The notes under the pieces are model-generated. The model was given only the letters and a program-made list of their open reading frames with translations. It was not told where the DNA came from and made no database searches. Positions 1 through 8,300 of a stretch of DNA of 13,169 bases are shown here, piece after piece. The position numbers were made by a program, and so were the translations under genes. Position 1 is the stretch's first letter. The number at the start of each line of letters is the position of its first letter. This DNA comes from CALNBC01 sp050945915 (GTDB lineage: Bacteria > Bacillota > Clostridia > Christensenellales > CALWSW01): the NCBI GenBank assembly GCA_050945915.1, contig JBMNTV010000056.1:1-13169 (forward strand), in the 5' to 3' direction.

Positions 1-1395
1 ATCGTTGCCATGATTCTGCTTGCCATTGCGGCGGGCGCCATCGCCATCATGCTGGGCAGGGTGAAGCGCGTCTCGCTGGAAGAAGCGGCAATAATCGCCC
101 AACAGGAGCAGGAACAGCGGCAACAGGACATCGAGAACGGCCTCCTCGACGCAGAAGACGAGGAGCCGGATATCGAGAACGAGCTTACCCTCATCGAAGA
201 AGTCGAGCAATCCCAACTGACGGAAGAGGAGCTTCGCGCCATCGCGGAGACCGAAAAAAGGGCGGGGGCGGTGAACGTTTTGCTGATCGGCGTGGACCGC
301 CGGGGCAAATCCGGGTACAGCCGGTCAGACACCCTGTTGATCGCCACGCTGGACAAAAAGAACCAAAGGCTCAAGCTCACCAGCCTGATGCGCGATATGT
401 ACGTCCCCATTTCCGGCAATGGGGAGAATCGCATCAATTATGCCTGCGCAAAGGGCGGCCCTGGTCTGTTGATGCAGACGATCAACGAGAACTTCTCGAT
501 GGACCTTACCACCTATGTTCTGGTGGATTTTGACATGTTTGACAAGATCGTCGACAAGCTGGGCGGCGTGACCGTCGAAATGTCCGAAGGCGAGGTCAGC
601 GAGGCCAACGACTGCATCGCCGGGCTTAACCTCCAGCAGGGCAGGGAGCGCACCAGCGGGCTGATCACCCAAAGAAGCGGCAAGATCAAACTCACCGGCC
701 AGCAGGCTTTGGGGTATTGCAGGATCCGCCACTTCGGAAGCGGGGACTATGCGAGGACATCCAGACAGTTTAAAGTGCTGCGCGCCATCTACGACAAGTT
801 TATGAAGGTGGACGCAGGCAAGAAACTGACCGTGCTGTACGACGTGCTTCCCTATGTCGAGACAAATATGACGGACGACCAGATTATCGCCCTTGCCACC
901 GCCGTCATTTCCATGAACGTCAATTCCAGCGAACTGATGCATTACAGGCTGCCGGCAGAGGGGACCTACAAATCCGCAAAAGTCAAAGGCATGCAGGTGC
1001 TGCTCCCGGACATTCCCGCAAATACCCTGGCTTTGCACAGGTTTATTTACGAGGCGACGGAGGCGGAAGTCCTCCCGGGTTCGGATACGGGCAAAGGCGT
1101 CTATACCCCCAAACCCTATTACGACGAAGAGGGCAATCTGATCGACCCGAACGCATCGCCCACGGCGGCTCCTTCGGAGTCCCCGCTGCCGGACGAATTA
1201 CCGGAAGAAACGTCCTTGCCGGAAGAATCCCCGCTGCCGGACGAATTGCCGGAAGAAACGTCCTTGCCGGAAGAATCTCCCATTCCCACCTCCGAGCTCC
1301 CCGAAGGCGGCGAAGAAATCCTTCCCGACCTTCCGGAGGAAACCCCGCCCCCGGATGACGAGGAGGATGGCGGGGAAGTCGTGATCCTCCCATAA
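1..1395 (+). CDS. LCP (LytR-CpsA-Psr) family cell-wall glycopolymer transferase, 5' partial
   Basis: Members of this family attach glycopolymers such as teichoic acids or capsule to peptidoglycan on the outer face of the membrane. The frame is open to base 1. The first ATG (base 10) has no ribosome site and lies inside a hydrophobic helix, so the true start is probably upstream. Counting from that ATG, residues 1-17 are the end of a membrane helix and about 22-85 are an acidic, Glu/Gln-rich linker, probably helical. The LCP domain spans about 88-265: NVLLIGVDRRG, SRSDTLL, SLMRDMYVPI (Arg128, Asp129), GRINYACAKGG-like NRINYACAKGG, DKLGGV, LTGQQALGYCRIRH and the final DYARTSRQ. These supply the expected Asp/Arg pyrophosphate-binding residues. 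Residues after about 375 form a Pro/Glu-rich tail with two 16-residue repeats and no sorting signal. The family call is firm; the polymer substrate is unknown. It appears separate from the pyr operon. Confidence 0.9.
   Translation: MVAMILLAIAAGAIAIMLGRVKRVSLEEAAIIAQQEQEQRQQDIENGLLDAEDEEPDIENELTLIEEVEQSQLTEEELRAIAETEKRAGAVNVLLIGVDRRGKSGYSRSDTLLIATLDKKNQRLKLTSLMRDMYVPISGNGENRINYACAKGGPGLLMQTINENFSMDLTTYVLVDFDMFDKIVDKLGGVTVEMSEGEVSEANDCIAGLNLQQGRERTSGLITQRSGKIKLTGQQALGYCRIRHFGSGDYARTSRQFKVLRAIYDKFMKVDAGKKLTVLYDVLPYVETNMTDDQIIALATAVISMNVNSSELMHYRLPAEGTYKSAKVKGMQVLLPDIPANTLALHRFIYEATEAEVLPGSDTGKGVYTPKPYYDEEGNLIDPNASPTAAPSESPLPDELPEETSLPEESPLPDELPEETSLPEESPIPTSELPEGGEEILPDLPEETPPPDDEEDGGEVVILP
1180..1275 (+). 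repeat. 48-bp tandem repeat, two copies, in the LCP gene tail
   Basis: Copies lie at 1180-1227 and 1228-1275 and differ at one base (the A/G of atta/attg), a silent change. They encode the 16-residue unit SPLPDELPEETSLPEE twice. A degenerate continuation (SPIPTSELPEGGEE) follows. The unit length is a multiple of three, so copy-number changes would keep the frame. Confidence 0.9.
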
Positions 1396-1457
1396 CAGGC
1401 ATCCAGAAAATAGGCGAACGATTCAAAAATAATCTTGGCGAAGCCGCCCTCGAACGC

Positions 1458-1486
1458 TTGCGCTTTAAATCCCGGTGTGATACTAT
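1458..1486 (+). promoter_or_regulatory. pyr operon promoter (extended -10)
   Basis: A -35-like TTGCGC (1458-1463) is followed by exactly 17 bases and a -10 TACTAT (1481-1486), which carries an extended TGA just upstream (1478-1480). The start of transcription would be near 1493, giving a leader of about 150 nt before pyrR. This is the only good sigma-A-like match between the LCP stop and the attenuator. It is predicted from sequence only. Confidence 0.7.
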
Positions 1487-1508
1487 GATTCACGGTAAAT
1501 TCCGCTGT

Positions 1509-1539
1509 CCTTTAATCCGGTACCGTGATGCCGGAAAGG
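1509..1539 (+). promoter_or_regulatory. PyrR-binding hairpin (anti-antiterminator)
   Basis: The lower stem is CCUUU (1509-1513) with AAAGG (1535-1539). There is a 5'-side internal bulge AAU (1514-1516). The upper stem is CCGGUA (1517-1522) with UGCCGG (1529-1534), capped by the hexaloop CCGUGA (1523-1528). This agrees with the known PyrR site, where a bulged stem is capped by a CNGNGA-type hexaloop (CAGAGA in Bacillus subtilis). UMP-bound PyrR should stabilise it and so allow the downstream terminator to form. Confidence 0.92.
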
Positions 1540-1596
1540 CCGGGCGTTTTGAACCTGCTGATTTGGCGGGTCCTATTATGCTGCTTAAGCCTTCCG
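1532..1596 (+). promoter_or_regulatory. pyr antiterminator (alternative pairing)
   Basis: The 3' half of the PyrR hairpin (CGGAAAGGC, 1532-1540) can instead pair with GCCTTCCG (1589-1596), the 5' half of the terminator, with one bulged A at 1535. A small hairpin CCTGC (1554-1558) with GCGGG (1566-1570) fits inside. The pairing is mutually exclusive with both the PyrR hairpin and the terminator, as expected for PyrR attenuation. Confidence 0.75.
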
Positions 1597-1618
1597 CGCA
1601 CGGCGGAAGGCTTTTTTT
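1588..1618 (+). terminator. pyr leader attenuator terminator
   Basis: A 10-bp GC-rich stem, AGCCTTCCGC (1588-1597) with GCGGAAGGCT (1603-1612), has loop GCACG and a run of seven T (1612-1618). It lies 27 bases before the pyrR start, in the leader. It is therefore a regulatory terminator controlling the operon rather than the end of the LCP gene. Confidence 0.93.
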
Positions 1619-1644
1619 GAGTGCAGCGGAGGAAAGGAACGCGC

Positions 1645-2193
1645 ATGAAAGAAAAAATCATCATGGATCGTCGCGGCATGGACCGGGCCCTGCTTCGCAT
1701 CGCGCATGAGATTATCGAGTGCAACCAGGGTGTTTCCGATATCGCGCTCATCGGCATCCACAGAAGGGGCGTTCCCCTTGCAAACAGGCTTGCCGCCCAT
1801 ATCGCGGCGTTCGAAGGAATCGATGTTCCCGTGGGGACCTTGGATATCACTTCATACAGAGACGATTTGTCCGAGCAATCCGAAGCCGTTACGGCCGGAA
1901 GATCGGACATTCCTTTTGCCGTCAGGGGAAAGACCATCATTATGGTGGACGATGTGGTCCACACCGGCCGCACCGCAAGGGCGGCGATGGACGCCATCAT
2001 CGACCTCGGCAGGCCGGCCAGGCTCCAATTTGCCGCGCTGATTGACCGAGGTCACAGGGAGCTTCCCATCCGGCCGGATTACGTGGGAAAGAACCTGCCC
2101 ACCTCCCAAAGAGAACTTGTCGCTGTGCGCGTCGCCGAGATAGACGGTGAGGAGTGCGTGGCGATATTGGATCAAGCTTCAAAGGATGAATAG
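1645..2193 (+). CDS. pyrR: PyrR: UMP-sensing pyr mRNA-binding attenuator / uracil phosphoribosyltransferase
   Basis: PyrR (182 residues, normal for the family) binds pyr leader RNA when loaded with UMP and also has uracil phosphoribosyltransferase activity. The PRPP-binding motif TIIMVDDVVHTGRTARA is at about residues 97-113. The signature GIHRRGVPLANRLA is at 37-50, and DRGHRELPIRPDYVGKNLP at about 134-152 is typical of PyrR. The ATG at 1645 was chosen because the purine-rich GGAGGAAAGGA (1628-1638) precedes it and the protein then begins as PyrR proteins usually do. An in-frame GTG at 1621 lies next to the terminator T-run and is unlikely. It is the first gene behind the attenuator, so it should control its own synthesis. 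pyrB follows after 8 bases. Confidence 0.97.
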   Translation: MKEKIIMDRRGMDRALLRIAHEIIECNQGVSDIALIGIHRRGVPLANRLAAHIAAFEGIDVPVGTLDITSYRDDLSEQSEAVTAGRSDIPFAVRGKTIIMVDDVVHTGRTARAAMDAIIDLGRPARLQFAALIDRGHRELPIRPDYVGKNLPTSQRELVAVRVAEIDGEECVAILDQASKDE

Positions 2194-2201
2194 GAGGAAA
2201 C

Positions 2202-3128
2202 ATGCCCATCACCACAAAAGACATGCTGGGCCTTCGCAATGCAGACGCGGGGTTGATCGCCCAAATACTGGACACGGCGACGGAAATGAAGCGGATCATG
2301 CATGAAAAGGAGAAGAAATGCTCCCTTCTTTCCGGAAAGCTCGTCGTTACCCTGTTTTATGAGAACAGCACCCGCACCCGGACCTCCTTCGAAACCGCGG
2401 CAAAACTGCTTTCTGCGACGGCGTCCAGCGTATCTGCTTCGAACTCCAGCGTTCAAAAGGGCGAATCGCTGATCGACACCGGCCACACCCTGCAGCGCAT
2501 CGGCGCAGACATTTTGATCATCCGCCACCCGATGAGCGGTGCGGCGAAACTGTTGGCGGAAAACGTCAAAATCAGCGTCATCAACGCCGGCGACGGAACC
2601 AACGAACATCCCACCCAGGCTCTGTTGGACATGTTCACCATGCGGGAACGCTTCGGCGCGTTAAAGGGGCTGAACGTCGCCATCGTGGGGGATATTTTAC
2701 ACAGCCGCGTCGCCAGATCCAACCTGTGGGGGCTCAAAGCCATGGGCGCCCGTGTCACCTTCGCTGGGCCCGGAACCCTGCTTCCTGCGGAATTTGAGCA
2801 AGCTGGGGCAAGGGTGACCACGGATGTCAGATCCGCCGTGAAGGATGCGGACGTGGTGATGGCCCTGCGCATTCAAAAAGAACGGCAGCAGGCGGGACTG
2901 ATCCCCTCTGTGCGGGAATACGCCAAATTCTACGGCATTGACGACGACATTCTCAACTGCGCGAAACCCGGCGCGCTGGTCATGCACCCCGGCCCCATCA
3001 ACCGCGGGGTGGAAATCACCGGCCGCGTGGCGGACAGTCCGGCCTCCACCATCGACGATCAGGTGGAAAACGGGGTGGCTGTGCGCATGGCTTTGTTGAC
3101 TCTGCTTTCAGGAAGGAGCGCCCAATGA
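2202..3128 (+). CDS. pyrB: Aspartate carbamoyltransferase catalytic subunit
   Basis: PyrB joins carbamoyl phosphate and L-aspartate to give N-carbamoyl-L-aspartate, the committed step of pyrimidine synthesis. The 308 residues match the usual catalytic chain. The carbamoyl phosphate loop YENSTRTRTSFE is at about 53-64, the mobile-loop lysine (QKGES) at Lys85, the HPTQALLD motif at 135-142, and HPGPINRG near the C-terminal third. GGAGG (2193-2197) precedes the ATG. No pyrI regulatory subunit follows, so the enzyme is probably a simple unregulated trimer as in Bacillus subtilis. This is inferred from gene order only. The stop overlaps the pyrC start by four bases (ATGA). Confidence 0.97.
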   Translation: MPITTKDMLGLRNADAGLIAQILDTATEMKRIMHEKEKKCSLLSGKLVVTLFYENSTRTRTSFETAAKLLSATASSVSASNSSVQKGESLIDTGHTLQRIGADILIIRHPMSGAAKLLAENVKISVINAGDGTNEHPTQALLDMFTMRERFGALKGLNVAIVGDILHSRVARSNLWGLKAMGARVTFAGPGTLLPAEFEQAGARVTTDVRSAVKDADVVMALRIQKERQQAGLIPSVREYAKFYGIDDDILNCAKPGALVMHPGPINRGVEITGRVADSPASTIDDQVENGVAVRMALLTLLSGRSAQ

Positions 3129-4399
3129 CCATACTCATCCAAAACGGCCTGCTTATCAACCCCAAAGGCAAGAGCGGTGAATACGACGTTCTGATCAAGG
3201 ATACCAAGATTGAAGCAATCGCCCCGCGGGGGGAACTTGTTGCCGCGGACGAAATCATAGACGCCGCGGGCATGTGGATCATGCCCGGTTTTGTGGATAT
3301 GCACTGCCACCTGCGGGAACCCGGCCAGGAACATAAGGAGGACATCGCCACCGGCACCCTTTCCGCGGCCTACGGCGGATTCACCGCAGTGGCCTGCATG
3401 CCGAACACCGCACCGGTGAACGATAACGAGATGGTCACCCGGTTTATTCTGCAAAAGGCGAAGGAAGTCGCCTCTTGCCGGGTGTACCCCATCGCGGCGA
3501 TCACCAAGGGCTTAAAGGGCGCGGAACTGGCCGAGTTCGGCATCCTTTTGGAAAACGGCGCTGTGGCATTCTCGGACGATGGTCGCCCTGTGGAGGACGC
3601 CAACCGGATGCGCCTTGCGCTGCAATATGCCAAGGGGTTTGATGCTTTGCTGATTTCCCACTGCGAGGATCTGTCCATCGCCGGCGAAGGCGTCATGAAC
3701 GAGGGCATCACTTCTGCGCTGTGCGGTTTAAAGGGCATCTCCCGCGCGGCGGAGGAAGTCATACTCGCCCGAGAGCTGCTGCTCGCCGAAGCCTATGGCA
3801 CCAGGGTCCACATCGCCCATATCTCCACCAAGGGCGGCGTGGAGCTGCTGCGCCAGGCAAAGCGGCGCGGCGTGCCCGCCACCGGCGAAACCTGCCCGCA
3901 TTACTTCTCGGCAACGGATGAGCTGTGCAAAGAATACGACACCAACGCAAAGATGAACCCGCCCCTTCGGACGGCGGAGGATGTGGAAGCCATCAAGCGC
4001 GGCCTTGCAGACGGCACCATCGACGCCATCGCCACCGATCACGCGCCCCATTCCCGGGACGAGAAGCGCGTGGAATTCCAATGCGCTCCCAACGGGATCA
4101 TCGGGCTCGAAACCGCCTTTTCCCTGGCTGTGACCAACCTCATCGAACCGGGAGTACTTACCCCTGAACAGCTGGTGCAGCGCATGTCCTGCCGACCGGC
4201 GGAGATCCTGGGGGTCGTGGGCGGACTGATCGCCGAAGGCCTGCCCGCGGACATAGCAATCGCGGATCCCAAGGCGGAAATCGTCTACACGGAAGAAAAC
4301 CTGCATTCAAAAAGCGCAAACTCCCCCTTCCTGAACAAAACATACAGGGGCAAAGTAGTATGCACGATGATGGACGGTATCGTCCGGGCCAGGAGGTAA
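3125..4399 (+). CDS. pyrC: Dihydroorotase (class I)
   Basis: PyrC cyclises carbamoyl aspartate to dihydroorotate. The 424-residue length and motifs fit the class I zinc amidohydrolases of Bacillota. DMHCHLREPGQ gives metal ligands His60 and His62, AFSDDGRPV gives the bridging Asp151, ISHCED gives His179, HIAHIS gives His232, and ATDHAPH gives the catalytic Asp305. The start overlaps the pyrB stop (ATGA) and has a GGAAGGAG site just upstream, indicating translational coupling. The C-terminal codons AGG AGG TAA double as the ribosome site for pyrF. All expected active-site residues are present. Confidence 0.97.
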   Translation: MTILIQNGLLINPKGKSGEYDVLIKDTKIEAIAPRGELVAADEIIDAAGMWIMPGFVDMHCHLREPGQEHKEDIATGTLSAAYGGFTAVACMPNTAPVNDNEMVTRFILQKAKEVASCRVYPIAAITKGLKGAELAEFGILLENGAVAFSDDGRPVEDANRMRLALQYAKGFDALLISHCEDLSIAGEGVMNEGITSALCGLKGISRAAEEVILARELLLAEAYGTRVHIAHISTKGGVELLRQAKRRGVPATGETCPHYFSATDELCKEYDTNAKMNPPLRTAEDVEAIKRGLADGTIDAIATDHAPHSRDEKRVEFQCAPNGIIGLETAFSLAVTNLIEPGVLTPEQLVQRMSCRPAEILGVVGGLIAEGLPADIAIADPKAEIVYTEENLHSKSANSPFLNKTYRGKVVCTMMDGIVRARR

Positions 4400-4401
4400 G
4401 A

Positions 4402-5316
4402 ATGAACATCATGGATGCATTGGCGAACGCGATCACAAAAAAGCAGAACCCCACGGCGGTGGGCCTGGATACGCGGGTGGAGTACCTTCCGGAAGGATTC
4501 TTCAACCCCGGCGCGGACTTTCAAAAAAGCGCCGGCGAAGCGATCTTCGATTTTAACCGCGCCCTGATCGACGCCGTGGCGGATATTGTCCCGGCGGTCA
4601 AGGTTCAGGTCGCGTTTTATGAAATGTACGGCTTAGAGGGCATGAAGGCCTTTTTGCGCACGCTGAACTACGCAAAGCAGGCGGGACTGATCGTCATCGC
4701 GGACGTCAAGCGCGGAGACATCGGCTCCACCGCCGAAGCCTACGCCCACGCCTTTCTTTCCGGCACCCCTGCAGGGGAAAAAAGCCAGCCCGCCTTTGCG
4801 GCGGACATTGTGACCGTCAACCCTTACTTGGGGACGGACGGAATCAAGCCCTTCGCGGACGCCTGCGCCAAATGCGGCAAGGGGATCTTCGTCCTTGTCA
4901 AGACCAGCAACCCCTCCGGCGGCGAGATTCAGGATTTAATCGCCGACGGCAGGCCGATTTACGAACACGTCGGACTCATGACTGCCCGATGGGGCGAAGA
5001 ATTGATCGGAAAAAGCGGCTATTCCGCAGTCGGCGCGGTGGTGGGGGCGACTTACCCGGAACAGGGTGCCCGCCTGCGCAGCCTGCTGCCCAACACTTTC
5101 TTTCTGATCCCCGGATACGGCGCCCAGGGCGGCACGGCCGAGGGAATCGCAAAGAGCTTTGATCCAAAAGGCGGCGGCGCCATCGTCAACGCGTCCCGCT
5201 CCATCATGTGCGCATACAGAAAGCAGCCCGGCGTCCATTTTGCCGACGCCGCCAGAAACGAAGCGCTGAGAATGAAAGACGACCTGCTGTCAGCCCTTGG
5301 CGACAGGATTGGATAA
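4402..5316 (+). CDS. pyrF: Orotidine 5'-phosphate decarboxylase (type 2)
   Basis: PyrF decarboxylates OMP to UMP, the last step of the pathway. At 304 residues it belongs to the longer type 2 subfamily rather than the roughly 240-residue type 1. Motifs are VGLDTRVEYLP at 20-30, FYEMYGLEGM, the catalytic DVKRGDIGSTAEAY at 101-114 (Asp101, Lys103, Asp106), TVNPYLGTDG, VGAVVGATYPEQ, and IVNASRSIMCAY near the end. The ATG at 4402 is chosen because AGGAGG (4391-4396) sits five bases upstream. An ATG at 4360 lies inside pyrC without a site, and one at 4411 is less well placed. In many pyr operons pyrF sits near pyrE, but here it precedes carB. Confidence 0.96.
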   Translation: MNIMDALANAITKKQNPTAVGLDTRVEYLPEGFFNPGADFQKSAGEAIFDFNRALIDAVADIVPAVKVQVAFYEMYGLEGMKAFLRTLNYAKQAGLIVIADVKRGDIGSTAEAYAHAFLSGTPAGEKSQPAFAADIVTVNPYLGTDGIKPFADACAKCGKGIFVLVKTSNPSGGEIQDLIADGRPIYEHVGLMTARWGEELIGKSGYSAVGAVVGATYPEQGARLRSLLPNTFFLIPGYGAQGGTAEGIAKSFDPKGGGAIVNASRSIMCAYRKQPGVHFADAARNEALRMKDDLLSALGDRIG

Positions 5317-5338
5317 ATTTTCTATCGCGAGGTGAAAG

Positions 5339-8300
5339 ATGCCCAAAAAACCCACGATCAAAAAGACGATGGTGATCGGCTCCGGTCCGATCGTCATCGG
5401 CCAGGCCGCCGAGTTCGATTACGCCGGCACCCAAGCCTGCCGCGCCCTTCGGGAAGAAGGGGTGGAAATCGTCCTGGTCAACTCCAACCCGGCGACGATC
5501 ATGACCGACCCCGCCATGGCAGACCGGGTGTATATCGAGCCCATGGACGCGGCGACCGTCAAGAGGATCATCGAAAAGGAACGACCGGACAGCCTGCTGC
5601 CCACCCTGGGCGGCCAGACCGGACTGAACCTCGCCATGGAGCTGCACGAGAGCGGATACCTCAAAAAGATGGGGGTGGAGCTGATCGGCACCTCCGCTTC
5701 CGCCATCTTCAAGGCGGAGGACCGGGAGGCGTTCCGGGACACGATGCAAAAGATCGGCGAACCGGTGGTGGACAACATTATCGTCCATACCGTGGAGGAA
5801 GCCGTCGGGTTTGCCAATCGCATCGGGTACCCGGTGATTGTCCGCCCGGCGTACACTCTGGGTGGCACCGGCGGCGGCATGGCGAAGGACGAGGAAGAAC
5901 TGCGGGAGGTCTGTCAGGGCGGGCTGAAAAGCAGCCGCGTCCACCAGTGCCTCATCGAGCGCTCCATCGCCGGTTGGAAGGAGATCGAGTTCGAGGTCAT
6001 CCGGGACTCGGCGGACAACGCCCTTTCCATCTGCAATATGGAGAACATCGACCCCGTGGGCATCCACACGGGGGATTCCATCGTCGTAGCGCCCTGCAAG
6101 AGCCTGACCAACGCCCAGCTTTCCATGCTGCGCAATTCCGCCATCAAAATCATCCGGGAACTGGGCATCGAAGGGAGTTGCAACGTGCAGTTCGCCCTGA
6201 AGCCTGATTCCATGGAGTATTACCTGATCGAGGTCAACCCCAGGCTTTCCCGCTCGTCCGCGTTGGCATCCAAGGCGACGAGCTACCCCATCGCCCGGGT
6301 GGCCACCAAGATCGCCCTGGGCTACCGGCTGGACGAAATCCTCCTCGGCCGGAACAAGGCCCACGCGCTGTTCGAGCCGGTGGTGGACTACACCGTCTTG
6401 AAGATGCCCCGCTGGCCCTTTGACAAGTTCACCGCCGCGGATAAGCAGATCGGCACCAAAATGAAGGCGACAGGGGAGGTCATGGCCATCGGTGAGACCT
6501 TCGAGGCCGCCTTCCTCAAGGCGCTGCGCTCTTTGGAACTGAACGCTTACTCCCTGCGTTCCCCCCGCCTGATGGCGCTTTCGGACGAAGAAGTGGCAAA
6601 AATGTTGCGCTACCAGGGGGACGAGCGGATCTTCTTCGTCTTTGAGTCCATCCGCCGCAGCGTACCCCTTACGGAAATCTACGAAGCGACGAAAATCGAC
6701 TGGTGGTTCCTGGAACGCATGAAAGGCATGTGCGAGATGGAAGCCGCCATCGAACAGGCAGGGGCAAACGGCCTGACAAAGGAACTCTTGCTTCAAGCGA
6801 AAATCCGCGGCGTTTCGGACGTCGCCATCGCCATGCTGACGGGAATCACTGCGGAAGAAGTCCGAAAAAGGCGCAAGTCCCTGGGCGTGATTCCGAATTT
6901 TAAAGTGGTGGACACCTGCCCCCATGCCCCCGGCGGGCTGGGCGACTACCTGTACTCCGTGTACGGCCAGGAAGGGGAAAGGGTCAAGCGGCGGGGGGAG
7001 ACGGCGGTGGTCCTCGGTTCCGGCCCCATCCGCATCGGCCAGGGCGTGGAGTTCGACTACTGCTGCGTGCACTGCGCCTGGGCGCTGAAAAAGCAGGGGT
7101 TCCACACGATCATGATCAACAACAACCCGGAGACCGTCTCCACAGATTACGATACAGCGGACACCCTGTATTTCGAGCCCCTCACCCCGGAGGAGGTTTG
7201 CAACATCCTCGAGCGGGAGCAGCCCGCAGGCGTCGTCGTCCAGTTTGGCGGCCAGACGGCCATCAAGCTGGCAAAACCCGTGGTGGACACAGGTTTTCAG
7301 CTCTTCGGCACCGCGCTTTCGGACATCGACGCCGCGGAGGACCGGGAGCGCTTCGACGCGCTGCTGGAGCAGGTCGGCCTGAAGCGCCCGAAGGGCTACA
7401 CGGTGTTCACCAAAGAGGAGGCCCTCAAAGTTGCGGAAGAACTGGGATATCCCGTGCTGGTGCGCCCGTCCTACGTCCTGGGGGGGCAGGGGATGACCCT
7501 CGCCTATAACGAACAGGGCGTGGCAGAGTTTATGGACATCATCGGCAGGGAAAAGCAGGAGCATCCCGTGCTGATCGACAAATACCTTCGGGGCAAGGAG
7601 GTGGAGGTGGACGCCGTTGCGGACGGCTATGACCTTCTGATCCCGGGCATCATGGAGCACGTGGAACGCGCAGGCATCCATTCCGGGGACTCGATCTCCG
7701 TCTACCCCGCGAAGGACATTTCCGGCAAGGCCAAGAGCAAGCTCATCGAAGCGACGAAGAAGCTGGCGGACGCGCTGCGCGTCAAAGGCCTTGTAAACAT
7801 CCAGTACATCCTGCACAACGAGGATGTCTATGTCATCGAGGTCAACCCCCGCTCTTCCCGTACGGTGCCGTTTATCAGCAAGGTCACCGGAATTCCCCTG
7901 CCGGAGGTGGCCACCCGCGCCATGCTGGGCGAACGCATCGCGGGAATGGGCTTTGGCGCGGGACTTGCGCCGGATGCGCACTGCACCGCCGTCAAGGTGC
8001 CGGTTTTCTCGCTGGATAAGCTGCCGGAGGTGGAAATCACCCTCGGACCGGAGATGAAATCCACGGGCGAGGTGCTGGGTTTAGGCCGGAGCCTTCCCGA
8101 AGCGCTGTACAAGGGCCTGTGCGCTGCCGGGCTGACATTGCCGGATTCCGGCGCGGTGATCTTCTCCGTCGCCGACAATGACAAAAACGAGATGGTGGAC
8201 CTGGCCATCGACCTTTCCGTCCTCGGGTACGACATCTACGCCACCACAGGCACCGCAAACGTTCTGAACCAGAGCTTCGTGGGCGCATCCGTGGTCACCA

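Noticed and set aside
325..1038. A 237-codon minus-strand frame opposite the LCP gene
   Set aside because: It is antisense to the conserved LCP domain, has no ribosome site and shows no family motif.
5204..7981. A 925-codon open frame on the minus strand opposite carB
   Set aside because: It lies entirely antisense to a full-length, well-conserved carB (and the pyrF end). Its His/Asp/Gly-rich composition is what GC-rich codon bias gives on the opposite strand, and no domain is recognisable.
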